Below, piece after piece: positions 42,400-51,755 of a stretch of DNA of 64,000 nucleotides. Both the position numbers and the translations under genes were made by a program. The DNA comes from Bernardetiaceae bacterium. GTDB taxonomy: Bacteria; Bacteroidota; Bacteroidia; Cytophagales; Thermoflexibacteraceae. Position 1 is the stretch's first letter, and each line of letters starts with the position of its first letter. The notes below the pieces were generated by a model that was given only the letters and a program-made list of their open reading frames with translations, did no database searches and was not told where the DNA came from. The DNA lies in assembly GCA_025057115.1 (NCBI GenBank), contig JANWWZ010000006.1:62001-126000 (forward strand), in the 5' to 3' direction.

Positions 42400-44000
42400 G
42401 CCGTACCATTGGAGCCAGTTTGTTTTTTTAGCCAACGCACTTCGTAAAGGTCCCTGCGGCGGTCTTTGAGGTTGCGCACACTGCCAGCTGTGTGCAGTTC
42501 TTTGAGCAGGCTCAAGTCCACATCGGCAATGATGGTCATTTCTGCATTGGGAGTGGCTTGTGCTACAATGGCATTGTTAGGGAAAGCAAAATCAGAAGGG
42601 GAAAAAACAGCCGACTGGGCATAATTCAGGTCCATATTTTTTACTCGAGGTAAGTTGCCTACGTTGCCAGCGATAGCCACGTAACATTCGTTTTCAATAG
42701 CTCGCGCTTGGGCACATTTGCTTACGCGGTGGTAACCATTTTGAGTATCTGTTAAAAAAGGCACAAACAAAATTTGCATGCCTTGATCTGCCAAAATGCG
42801 CGACAGTTCCGGAAATTCCACATCGTAGCAAATTAAAATGCCGATTTTGCACACATCGGTTTCAAAAACATGTAGTTTATTGCCTCCTTGTACGCCCCAG
42901 TGATTTTTTTCATCAGGGGTGATGTGGAGTTTGTATTGTACATCCCAGGTGCCGTCGCGCCTGCAGAGATAGCTGACGTTGTAAAGTTCTCCATCGGTAT
43001 AAAGGGGCATGCTGCCAGCGATAATGTTGGTGTTATAGGCAACAGCATATTCTACGAACTTATTGCGCAGTTCCTCGGTGTAGCTTGCCAGTTTGCGAAT
43101 GGCTTTAGCGGCTGTGTCTTCGTTAAAAAGTCCCATTAAAGGAGCGTTAAAAAATTCAGGGAAGAGCACGAAATCAGCCTTGTAAGCACTTACCGCATCG
43201 ATGAAAAACTCTACATTTTCCAGCAATGCTTGTAGAGAAGGAACGTTGCGCATTTGCCACTGCACCACGCCTAGCCGTACAAACTCCTTCGGTCCGCCAA
43301 TGATGGGGCTGGGTTTTTCTGTATAGTAAATGTTGTTCCACTCCAACAAGGTAGCGTACGCTTTGGACTCCTTGTCTCCTGGCAAGTAGTTGGTGAGTAC
43401 TTTTTTGACGTGGAAGTCATTGCTGAGCTGAAAAGAGAGGATAGGGTCAGAAATTTCCTTGTTTTTTACCAGCTCAATGTATTCGCGTGGAGTGAGTTTA
43501 TCAGCGTACTGGGCGTATCCTGGAATGCGCCCTCCAGCAACAATTGCTTTTAGATTGAGATGCTCGCAGAGTTCTTTTCGCGCATCGTAAAGACGCCGCC
43601 CTAACCGCAAACCTTGAAACTTGGGATGGACAAAAATATCAATGCCATAGAGTACATTGCCGTTTTTAAGGTCGTGAGTAGTAAACTTGTAGTTGCCCGT
43701 TATCTGGGCATAGGTGTGATTGTCGCCAAATTTGTTGTAATCAATCACAATACTAAGGGCACAAGCTACTACTTTTCCATTGTCTTCTATACAAATTTGT
43801 CCTTCGGGGAAGATGTTGAGCAAAGTTTCAATATCGCTTTTGGGCCAGATGCCATCGCCGATATTAGAGTAAACCAACTGCATAATTTCTAGCATGTCGT
43901 CATAATCTTCTATTCGCAAGTTGCGCAGGAGAAGTTTATGACCTGATGCGTTGGTAACTTGCTGAGGTGCTTTAGGCAACTCGGGCTTATGGATTGACAT
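42396..44000 (-). CDS. Fusion: GNAT acetyltransferase plus nitrilase-type carbon-nitrogen hydrolase
   Basis: About 534 residues from the ATG at 44000. The N-terminal GNAT domain (about 20-200) has the acetyl-CoA loop HPKFQGLRLGRRLYDARKEL. The C-terminal carbon-nitrogen hydrolase domain (about 240-520) keeps the full catalytic triad Glu282 (FPEFFNAP), Lys357 (QYKLHITP) and Cys391 (LICYDVEFPE). This two-domain layout is known in many bacteria and its substrate is unknown. It differs from the other nitrilase in this window (10896-11915), which has Arg at the Lys position. Confidence 0.93.
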   Translation of the reverse strand: MSIHKPELPKAPQQVTNASGHKLLLRNLRIEDYDDMLEIMQLVYSNIGDGIWPKSDIETLLNIFPEGQICIEDNGKVVACALSIVIDYNKFGDNHTYAQITGNYKFTTHDLKNGNVLYGIDIFVHPKFQGLRLGRRLYDARKELCEHLNLKAIVAGGRIPGYAQYADKLTPREYIELVKNKEISDPILSFQLSNDFHVKKVLTNYLPGDKESKAYATLLEWNNIYYTEKPSPIIGGPKEFVRLGVVQWQMRNVPSLQALLENVEFFIDAVSAYKADFVLFPEFFNAPLMGLFNEDTAAKAIRKLASYTEELRNKFVEYAVAYNTNIIAGSMPLYTDGELYNVSYLCRRDGTWDVQYKLHITPDEKNHWGVQGGNKLHVFETDVCKIGILICYDVEFPELSRILADQGMQILFVPFLTDTQNGYHRVSKCAQARAIENECYVAIAGNVGNLPRVKNMDLNYAQSAVFSPSDFAFPNNAIVAQATPNAEMTIIADVDLSLLKELHTAGSVRNLKDRRRDLYEVRWLKKQTGSNGTA

Positions 44001-44060
44001 ACAAGTAGTTGAGTAATATTGCACAAAGTTCGGCGAAAAACTGGGTGCAAACAACAATCT

Positions 44061-44789
44061 TTACAAGGCACGTAGGTCTAAAATCACTTCAGGGTACTGG
44101 TCCTCATTGTCCAACAGATGGACAAACTTTTCTGCTACTTCTTCAGGGGTGCTTAGTTGGCGATTTTCTTTTAAGAGTCGGAATCGTTCAATGCGGCTAA
44201 AGCCTTCCGTTTTGGCTTGGCGAATTTCCTGCTGCATTTGAGTGTCTACTACCCCTGGAGAGACTGAAAAGATGCGGAAGCCCAGTTCGCGAATATCTTG
44301 CTCAATTTGAATGCAGCGAGAAAACATATCCAGCCCTGCCTTGGCTGCACAATAGGCTGCCCAACCATCGTAAGGAGTCTTTCCAGCCCCTGAACTGACG
44401 TTGATAATGATTTTAGGTATATTCAAATTGCGATAGTATCTGATAAACAGGCTGCAAAGCAAAGCAGGAGCAATTAAATTCACTCGGAAAGAAGCAATGA
44501 TGCTGCTTTCTGCAATTTCGCCTACGTAACCAATCTCGCCTAAGGTACCAGCGTTGTTAATTAGCACTAGTCTTTTAGCAGTAGGTTTTTCAGTAAAAAG
44601 TTGCTCCGCTAAAGCAGGGAGTTTATCTACTTCTGTTAAGTCGGCAATGACGTGACTGTAGCGGCTATGTTGAAAAGTAGCATGGCGAGCAATGCCTACC
44701 ACATGATAAAGGGGATTTTTTACTAATCGCTCTGCAAGGGCTCTGCCAATGCCGCGGCTTGTACCTGTAATAAAAAAATGCGTTTCCAT
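44061..44789 (-). CDS. Short-chain dehydrogenase/reductase
   Basis: A 242-residue SDR with the cofactor motif TGTSRGIG (8-15), NNAG (78-81), catalytic Ser near 132 (INVSSGAG) and Tyr146/Lys150 in YCAAK. The GTSRGIGRALAE start and the NPLYHVVGIAR segment resemble sepiapterin-reductase-like SDRs, NADP-dependent, but the substrate is open. The ATG at 44789 starts the conserved Rossmann fold. It ends 60 bp before the start of the GNAT-nitrilase fusion on the same strand. Confidence 0.9.
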   Translation of the reverse strand: METHFFITGTSRGIGRALAERLVKNPLYHVVGIARHATFQHSRYSHVIADLTEVDKLPALAEQLFTEKPTAKRLVLINNAGTLGEIGYVGEIAESSIIASFRVNLIAPALLCSLFIRYYRNLNIPKIIINVSSGAGKTPYDGWAAYCAAKAGLDMFSRCIQIEQDIRELGFRIFSVSPGVVDTQMQQEIRQAKTEGFSRIERFRLLKENRQLSTPEEVAEKFVHLLDNEDQYPEVILDLRAL

Positions 44790-44954
44790 ACTTTTGCGAA
44801 AATAAAATTTTTCGACCACCTTTTCGCTATCATCCCTTGTGGGCGGTTGCACTCTTTCAAGCCGAGTGAGCAGAAAACTTATTGCATGAAAAAAGTAAAG
44901 TCCCCATTCCGATTGATTTTTTACAAGGGGCTGGAAGTAAAGCGTGTATGCATT

Positions 44955-46259
44955 TTAGGGGTTTTGAAGAGGCTCTCCCTGCACTAAAGACATTCCAATG
45001 CTGCACTGCAAACAACGGCAAGGAGTGCAAAACTCGTTGTAGAGTTCAATAACAGCCTGGCTATCAGCGGCATTTTGGAGTGGCAGAGGCAATCCTTGCC
45101 AGCGGCGCGTGATAGCGTTTGTTTCAGCGGGCAGTTGCTGGAGCAGTTGCAAGGCTTTTTCAATGGCTTGGGGATTGCCTCCATGGCGCGCATAGGCAGT
45201 TAGAATGGGAAACAAAGTATTGATAATCAAAGTGTTAGCGCTTTCTTCTCCAAGACCGCCCAGCTTTCTTGCCGAAGTTTTTTCCGCAAGATAGTGCTTT
45301 TGCCAATAGGGAGAAGGTGGCACTTGAAAAGCCTCTTTTAAAGTTGAAATGGAATCAATTTCCACCAAAGAAGAAAATAGGTCGGGTAGGTGACATAGCA
45401 AAGCAGCTGCTTGCGCTAACCGCCGAACAGGAAAATTAGCTGGACGCATTCGGGCAGTTTTCCATGCGCTTTGATGCATTTTTTTGTCCTTTAAGTCAAA
45501 CTTATGTGCCAAGTACCAAAACTCTTTTTGCAATTGCTTCAAATAATCGTCAGAAAAATTGTCATCCAGCCAGCCTGCCATGCCTAAGAGCAGTGCCTCA
45601 ACGGATGTGCGTTCATGCGACACTTTGCGCAAAATATCGTAGGGCAACCTTTGAGCAAGTTGCAACATGGCTTCGGCATTGGTTTTAAACCCCATGTTGC
45701 GCATTAAAAGCATGTAAGTTACTTGTTGCCAATGACCGCGATAGTAGGCAAGCCATTGCAAGATTTCTTCAGATTTGCGATAAAGCCGCCTCATGATCAT
45801 TTGGTGCGCCGCATTGACGAGAATGTTTGTTGGAACTCGATGTAGTTGGGTAGCACAAGCAATGGGTCTGCTCGTCGGCACCATTAAAACTGCATACCGC
45901 TCCCATAAAAGGGGATCGACGCGACCTTTGAGAGATAGCACGGGAATGGGAGATTTATCGCTGCGGCAAATGGGTTCTGCCAAATCGTTTTCCCACACCA
46001 CGTGTAGGATTACACTTTCATAGGCTCTATCAACTTGATGACCATGCTTAAGCCAGTGAGAAGTTTTTACGTGGATTTCTATATTGCCATACCAGCGCAA
46101 ATTTTCAATTTGTAATACGGCTTCGAAAAAATCTGGTCCTGCATGGGTGTTGCGCTTGCCAGGATAGATCACTACAATGGATTGTCCCGCCTCAGTTTGC
46201 AAATGGTTTTTGTTGAAATACTGAAATTGCCAGAGGTAAGCGAGAAACTCTTCGGTCAT
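44955..46259 (-). CDS. DUF2851 family protein
   Basis: A 434-residue protein of the DUF2851 family common in Bacteroidota. Recognisable parts are the N-terminal EEFLAYLWQFQYFNKNHLQT, the GKRNTHAGPDFFEAVLQI and YGNIEIHVKTSHWLKHGH segments, and a C-terminal cysteine cluster (FCTPCRCLQCSIG). The first 120 residues look nuclease-like (Asp/Glu, GxI-EIHVK pattern), which is an inference. Function is not established. The ATG at 46259 fits the conserved start; an upstream TTG is unlikely. Confidence 0.87.
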   Translation of the reverse strand: MTEEFLAYLWQFQYFNKNHLQTEAGQSIVVIYPGKRNTHAGPDFFEAVLQIENLRWYGNIEIHVKTSHWLKHGHQVDRAYESVILHVVWENDLAEPICRSDKSPIPVLSLKGRVDPLLWERYAVLMVPTSRPIACATQLHRVPTNILVNAAHQMIMRRLYRKSEEILQWLAYYRGHWQQVTYMLLMRNMGFKTNAEAMLQLAQRLPYDILRKVSHERTSVEALLLGMAGWLDDNFSDDYLKQLQKEFWYLAHKFDLKDKKMHQSAWKTARMRPANFPVRRLAQAAALLCHLPDLFSSLVEIDSISTLKEAFQVPPSPYWQKHYLAEKTSARKLGGLGEESANTLIINTLFPILTAYARHGGNPQAIEKALQLLQQLPAETNAITRRWQGLPLPLQNAADSQAVIELYNEFCTPCRCLQCSIGMSLVQGEPLQNP

Positions 46260-46325
46260 GGCTGCTAACAAAAAATAATTCGTTTTTTGCTACTGCAGCA
46301 AAGAGGATGCGTTTTACTTCAAACG

Positions 46326-47711
46326 CTATCTTGCCTGTTGTTGCTTGCTTAGCTCTGTGAAGTAGTGGTAAAAGTAGGGAATTGTCTCAATGCCCTTGAG
46401 GTAGTTGAAAAGTCCAAAATGTTCGTTGGGCGAGTGAATGTTGTCCGAGTTTAAGCCGAAGCCCATCATAATGGTATTCACTTTAAGGATTTGGTGAAAG
46501 AGAGGTACAATGGGAATGCTACCTCCTTCGCGTTGGGGAATGGGCTTTTTGCCAAAGGTTTTTTCCATTGCCAGCTCGGCTGCTCGGTAGGCGATAGAAT
46601 CCATAGGAACAACAACAGGCTGCCCTCCGTGATACAGTTGAATATTAACTTTAATGCCTCTGGGCGCAAGACTGGTAAAGTAGTCTGTAAAGAGTTGACC
46701 GATTTCATGAAAATCTTGGTCAGGCACAAGGCGCATAGAAATTTTGGCATACGCCTTAGAGGGAATGACTGTTTTGGCTCCTTCCCCTGTATAGCCTCCC
46801 CAAATGCCATTGACATCTAACGTAGGGCGAATGGTCATGCGCTCTAGCGTAGTATAGCCTTCTTCTCCTGCTACTCCTTCTACAGCTAATTCCTTTTTGA
46901 AATTCTCCTCGTCAAAGGGCACTTGGGCTAAAGCAGCTCTTTCTTGTGGAGATAGCTCCGTTACTTTGTCGTAAAATCCAGGAATGGTTATTCTTCCTTT
47001 CTCATCTTTCAGGCAGGCTATCATTTGGCACAAGGTGTTAATAGGATTGATGACTCCGCCGCCGTAAACTCCAGAGTGCAAATCGCGCTGGGGTCCAGTG
47101 AGCTCCACTTGCAAATAGACAATGCCGCGCAGCCCTACTGTAAGGGAAGGAGTATGGTTAGCTATCATAGAAGTATCAGAAATGAGCACTACATCAGCAG
47201 CCAGCCCTTCAGCATTGCTCTTTAGGAAGGCAGGCAAACTCTCTGAGCCCACTTCTTCTTCTCCTTCTATAATAAATTTGGCATTACAGGGAAGCTCACC
47301 AGTTTTTACCATTGCTTCAAAGGCTTTCAAATGCATGTAGGTTTGTCCTTTGTCGTCACTGGCGCCGCGAGCAAATATTTTTCCATCTCGGATAACAGGC
47401 TCAAAAGGCGGCGAGTGCCATAGGTGAAGGGGTTCTACAGGTTGTACGTCGTAATGCCCATACACTAAAATTGTAGGCAAGCGGGGGTCAATTATTTTTT
47501 CAGCATATACAATGGGATGTCCATAAGTGGAGACGAGTTTGACGGCATCAGCGCCTGCTTCTTTAAAGCGCTCAATTAAAAAAGAGGCCGCTTTTTGAAG
47601 ATCCTCCTTGTGCTCTGCCTTAGTGCTAATGGAAGGAATGCGAAGGAAGGCAAGCAACTCATTTAAAAAGCGGTTGAGATTTGTTTGTATATATTGCTGA
47701 GTCTTTTGCAT
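46326..47711 (-). CDS. M20-family dipeptidase/metallopeptidase
   Basis: A 461-residue zinc peptidase of the M20 family with the metal ligands His86 and Asp88 (VYGHYDVQP), the catalytic EGEEEVGS (149-156), and a dimerisation domain inserted between. The pattern (EPLHLWHSPPFEP, RGASDDKGQ, LHSGVYGG) matches cytosolic dipeptidases of the CNDP2/PepV-like group that cleave dipeptides for amino-acid use. It has no signal peptide. It starts 34 bp after the end of plsC on the same strand. Confidence 0.94.
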   Translation of the reverse strand: MQKTQQYIQTNLNRFLNELLAFLRIPSISTKAEHKEDLQKAASFLIERFKEAGADAVKLVSTYGHPIVYAEKIIDPRLPTILVYGHYDVQPVEPLHLWHSPPFEPVIRDGKIFARGASDDKGQTYMHLKAFEAMVKTGELPCNAKFIIEGEEEVGSESLPAFLKSNAEGLAADVVLISDTSMIANHTPSLTVGLRGIVYLQVELTGPQRDLHSGVYGGGVINPINTLCQMIACLKDEKGRITIPGFYDKVTELSPQERAALAQVPFDEENFKKELAVEGVAGEEGYTTLERMTIRPTLDVNGIWGGYTGEGAKTVIPSKAYAKISMRLVPDQDFHEIGQLFTDYFTSLAPRGIKVNIQLYHGGQPVVVPMDSIAYRAAELAMEKTFGKKPIPQREGGSIPIVPLFHQILKVNTIMMGFGLNSDNIHSPNEHFGLFNYLKGIETIPYFYHYFTELSKQQQAR

Positions 47712-47745
47712 AAAATTGCAGCACGGTTAGGTATGTTTATCAAAG

Positions 47746-48492
47746 TTACACATCCTGTTGCAAAAATTTGCGAATGGCTTGTTCAGTGGCTTGAATAATT
47801 TCTTGATTCGTCTTGCCGGTGCGGCTAATGGGAGGCAAGGCAGTACAGCGCAAGTGTACTCCTAAGGGAACGGGAAAAAAGTTATACCGAGCCAGTTCGT
47901 GGGAACCCTCAATAGCCACAGGTACTACAATAGCGCTAGGAGCTGCCTTGAGCAAGACGTTCAATCCCTGAGGTTTAAAGGGCTTCATTTTGCCATCAGG
48001 CGAGCGAGTACCTTCGGGAAAAATGCAACCCGCATAGCCTTTTGCTTCTAAATACTGTCCAAATCGCTCCAAAGCTGGGATTGCTTGGCTGGGATTGCGC
48101 CGATCAATACACACCGAACCGCCATGGCGAAGGTTATAAGACACACTAGGAATGCCCCAGGCAAGCTCCATCTTGGAAACATACTTGGGATGGTGTTGGG
48201 CAAACATGGCCCCTAGCAAGGGAATATCGTACATGCTTTGGTGGTTGCTCACTACAATTAAAGGACGATTGGCAGGCAGTGAGTAGTCTTTTTTCAAAGT
48301 GATGCGCGCACCCGTCATCAGACGTAGTTGCCAGAGCAAAGCATAGATTAATCCATCTACTGTTTTTTTATGCGCCTGATAACCGCCCACCTGCCGAGCT
48401 ACTACTTGCGCCAAGTGGAACACTACTAATATCCCGAAGAAAACAATTACAAAAAATGGATAAATTAGCCAAGCAAGCAACTTTTTTAGCAT
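47746..48492 (-). CDS. plsC: 1-acyl-sn-glycerol-3-phosphate acyltransferase
   Basis: A 248-residue membrane-anchored acyltransferase that makes phosphatidate from lysophosphatidate. The catalytic HX4D motif is NHQSMYD (His84, Asp89) and the substrate motif FPEGTRS spans 158-164. One N-terminal transmembrane segment (about 8-30) anchors it in the inner membrane. Length is normal for the family. Confidence 0.94.
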   Translation of the reverse strand: MLKKLLAWLIYPFFVIVFFGILVVFHLAQVVARQVGGYQAHKKTVDGLIYALLWQLRLMTGARITLKKDYSLPANRPLIVVSNHQSMYDIPLLGAMFAQHHPKYVSKMELAWGIPSVSYNLRHGGSVCIDRRNPSQAIPALERFGQYLEAKGYAGCIFPEGTRSPDGKMKPFKPQGLNVLLKAAPSAIVVPVAIEGSHELARYNFFPVPLGVHLRCTALPPISRTGKTNQEIIQATEQAIRKFLQQDV

Positions 48493-48713
48493 TACTGAGG
48501 ACTTGTACGTGAAGCGGCTACAAATATCGGCAATTTGGTCTAAGAAAAGTTTTCTGCAGCACTTCCTTCCAATCGAGCCTAAACTCTTGCACTGCTGCTT
48601 TGCCGTTGCACTTTGCCCAAAATTCTCAAAAAGGCAATAACTTTCGCACTTAAGGTTGAACTTTTACGCCTAATTTTAAGTAAAATGGTATAGACAACCA
48701 AACAAACGGCAAA

Positions 48714-51242
48714 TTGAAAACATTTCAACTGCTCCTTGGACTTTTAGTTGTAGGATTTTTTAGCGCTTACGGTCAAATTACTCGCCTTTCGGGCAGAGTA
48801 ACCGATGGAGAAACAGGGGATCCCATGCCTTTTGTCAATATCTTTTTCAAGGGAACTACCATCGGCACCACCACGGACTTTGAAGGCAATTACCTGTTGC
48901 AAACTCATGCCCCTGTTGATTCAGTAGTGGCATCCTATCTGGGTTATAACCTTGTTGCCAAGCCAGTCAAAAGGGGAGTGAGCCAAGTGATTAACTTCCA
49001 ACTGTATCCAGAAGCCACTGTGCTGCAGACTGTTACGGTCCGTCCCCAAGACTACGAAAATCCCGCTTGGGAGATTTTGCGCGGAGTCATGGCTCACAAA
49101 CGCCAGTATGATTTTGACCGGCTCAGCGCCTACCAGTATGAAAGTTACACCAAGCTAGAACTTGCCATTGACAATATTTCCGACCAATTCAAGCAAAAAA
49201 AATTGCTTCAGCAAGCATTTCGCGCCATAGATAGCACCAAAGTAGCCCATGGCGATGATGGAAAACCTATTTTGCCAGTGTTCTTTTCTGAAACTGTGTC
49301 GGATTATTTTTATCGGAAATCACCTGAGCGCCGCCGCGAAATTATCCGCAAAACGCGCGTCAATGGCGTTGGCATTACAGATGGAAGCCTAGTGGCTCAG
49401 GTCATTGGCAGCACTTTTTTGCAATACAATTTTTATCAAAACTGGCTGCGCATTGCTGAAAAAGACTTCGTCTCTCCTATTGCCGAGAGTTGGAAAGCCT
49501 TTTACGAGTACCAACTCAAAAAATCTGACGAAACACTCAACGGCAGGCGCTGCTTCCGCATCGAGTTTCAGCCCAAGCGACCTCAAGATTTGGCTTTCAG
49601 CGGGGTGATGTGGATTGCAGACTCCCTAGACCCTGTTTCGCCTTATGCCTTGTTGCAAATCGATGCCAGTGTAGGCAAATCTGCCAATTTGAATTTTATA
49701 GAAAAAATTAAAATTCAGCAGGAACTCGCCCTTGTAGATTCTTCAACTGGAGTTTGGATGCCAGCCAAAACGCGCATTCTGCTAGATATTGGCGATATTA
49801 AGGACGACTGGGCTGGCTTGTTGGCAAAATCCTATATCTCCAATAAAAATTTCAAAGTCAATTTTCCGCATCCGCTCAAATTTTATGAAGAAAATGTCAC
49901 TGTTGCCGAAGATGCTCTTATAAGTAATGAACAATATTGGCAAGAAAATCGCCATGATTCGCTTTCTACCCTCGAGAAGCAGCTCTACCAAATGATAGAT
50001 ACGATAAAAAACTTGCCCACTGTAAAAACATATGTGGAAATTGCCGAGCTGCTTATCAATGGCTTTCATCGCTTTGGCAAAATAGATATAGGCATCAATA
50101 GTTCTTCCTATGCCTTCAATGACTTAGAAGGTCATCGCATTAAGTTGCAACTCACCACTAATTATTTCCTCAGTCGGCGATTTACTTTTTACGGTTCTGC
50201 TATTTACGGCACTGCGGACAGGCGTTGGAAGTTCAACGCAGGAGTGGATTACATCATCAGCCGCAAACCTTGGAGGCAAGTTGGCTATTCACACACGGAA
50301 GATTACAACCAATTAGCCCTATTTTCGGATCATTTCCTCAGTCCCAGCAATGCCCTTTTCATGGCTTTTACGCGTTGGGGCAATTTTAGCCAGCGCCGCC
50401 CTTTCTTTCAAATTCACAACCAAGCCTATTTTCAAACCGATATTGCTCGCGGATTTACCCAACGCATAGTATTGAACCGCTATCACACCGATCCCTTATT
50501 CGATTTTGAATTTATCGACCTGAAAAATGACGCAGTCCGCCGTCGGGATTTTATTACCTCTGAGCTGGTTTTTGAAACTCGCATCGCCTTCGGAGAAAGA
50601 TACATTCAAAACGAAAATAAGCGCCTCATTGCCAATTATACCACCAAACCAATCATTACCCTGCGCTACACTTGGGGACTAGAAAACTTCATGGGCAGCG
50701 ATTTTGGCTATCAGAAATTTCAGCTCAACGTTACTCATCGCTTTTCAGCAGGAGCAGCAGGCAATACTACTTATTCAGTCAATGTAGGATATATTCCAAC
50801 GCGAGTGCCTTATCCCATTTTGGCAGTGCACTTGGGCAATGAAACTATTTTTTACAACTGGCAGGCTTTTAACATGATGCGTTTTTTCGAGTTTGTCAGC
50901 GACCGCTATGCTTCTTTGACCCTTACTCATCGCTTTGAAGGCTTGCTGTTCAATCGCCTACCCCTGCTGCGACGACTCAAGTGGCGTACACTGGCAACGG
51001 CTAACGTGTTATATGGAGGATTAAGTGAGGCAAACCGCACTTTAACACCACCTTTCAAACTAGATGGAACTCCACTGCCCAATGTAAACGGATTGGGAAA
51101 ACTGCCCTACATAGAGGTAGGCTACGGCATTGAAAATATCTTCCGCTTTGTGCGAGTGGACTTCATTCACCGCCTTACCTACTTGGATAGCCCTTCCATA
51201 CAGCCTTTTGGTATTCGGCTTGCCACCCAATTTAGGTTGTAG
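48714..51242 (+). CDS. DUF5686 outer-membrane protein with CarboxypepD_reg-like domain
   Basis: About 842 residues starting at TTG (no in-frame ATG before a stop codon), which opens a clean signal peptide ending near AYGQ. A CarboxypepD_reg-like domain (about 22-110, LSGRVTDGETGDPMPFVNIFFKGTTIGTTTDFEGNY pattern in pieces) is followed by the long DUF5686 region, which includes a C-terminal beta-barrel (about 470-842). The family is common in Bacteroidota and may bind or import something at the outer membrane, but no substrate is known. No TonB plug domain is seen. Confidence 0.88.
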   Translation: MKTFQLLLGLLVVGFFSAYGQITRLSGRVTDGETGDPMPFVNIFFKGTTIGTTTDFEGNYLLQTHAPVDSVVASYLGYNLVAKPVKRGVSQVINFQLYPEATVLQTVTVRPQDYENPAWEILRGVMAHKRQYDFDRLSAYQYESYTKLELAIDNISDQFKQKKLLQQAFRAIDSTKVAHGDDGKPILPVFFSETVSDYFYRKSPERRREIIRKTRVNGVGITDGSLVAQVIGSTFLQYNFYQNWLRIAEKDFVSPIAESWKAFYEYQLKKSDETLNGRRCFRIEFQPKRPQDLAFSGVMWIADSLDPVSPYALLQIDASVGKSANLNFIEKIKIQQELALVDSSTGVWMPAKTRILLDIGDIKDDWAGLLAKSYISNKNFKVNFPHPLKFYEENVTVAEDALISNEQYWQENRHDSLSTLEKQLYQMIDTIKNLPTVKTYVEIAELLINGFHRFGKIDIGINSSSYAFNDLEGHRIKLQLTTNYFLSRRFTFYGSAIYGTADRRWKFNAGVDYIISRKPWRQVGYSHTEDYNQLALFSDHFLSPSNALFMAFTRWGNFSQRRPFFQIHNQAYFQTDIARGFTQRIVLNRYHTDPLFDFEFIDLKNDAVRRRDFITSELVFETRIAFGERYIQNENKRLIANYTTKPIITLRYTWGLENFMGSDFGYQKFQLNVTHRFSAGAAGNTTYSVNVGYIPTRVPYPILAVHLGNETIFYNWQAFNMMRFFEFVSDRYASLTLTHRFEGLLFNRLPLLRRLKWRTLATANVLYGGLSEANRTLTPPFKLDGTPLPNVNGLGKLPYIEVGYGIENIFRFVRVDFIHRLTYLDSPSIQPFGIRLATQFRL

Positions 51243-51295
51243 CATCATGCTGTAGTTTCTTTTTGCAATAAAATTGACGCATGTGGTTGATTTTT

Positions 51296-51727
51296 CTACC
51301 GAGTGCGAAGTTTTTTGAAAAAATCTTTTAACAGAGCGCTGGCTTCTGCTGCTAAGAGTCCGTGCTGAACGCAGGTTTTAGGATGGAAGCAGCAGTGAGG
51401 AGGAATACCTAATTTGGAAAATCCATTCTTCTCATCGGGAGCAGCGTATACTACCCTGCTTAGCATTGCCCAGTAGCAGGCTCCTGCACACATAAGGCAA
51501 GGCTCCAAAGTCACGTAGAGTGTACATTCGTTGAGGTAGCGCGAGCCTAACTGTTGGGATGCTGCAGTGATGGCAATCATTTCAGCATGGGCAGTGGGAT
51601 CGTTTAGGGCAAGGGTTTGATTGTATCCCTTTCCGATAATGCGGTCCCGCCAGGCAACTACCGCACCGACGGGAACTTCCCCTACTTGACTGGCTCGCCT
51701 TGCTAAGGCAAGGGCCTGATGCATCAT
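51296..51727 (-). CDS. tadA: tRNA-specific adenosine deaminase TadA (CMP/dCMP deaminase family)
   Basis: About 143 residues from the ATG at 51727 (longer frames lack an ATG start). The zinc site is complete: His47 and Glu49 in TAHAEMIAI, Cys77 and Cys80 in PCLMC. TadA converts A34 to inosine in tRNA-Arg; TAHAEM with PCxMCxGA is typical of TadA rather than guanine deaminase, though a related deaminase cannot be fully excluded. It lies 28 bp downstream of the aldo/keto reductase. Confidence 0.9.
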   Translation of the reverse strand: MMHQALALARRASQVGEVPVGAVVAWRDRIIGKGYNQTLALNDPTAHAEMIAITAASQQLGSRYLNECTLYVTLEPCLMCAGACYWAMLSRVVYAAPDEKNGFSKLGIPPHCCFHPKTCVQHGLLAAEASALLKDFFKKLRTR

Positions 51728-51755
51728 GTGATAGTCCGTAGGGGTGAATATGTCA

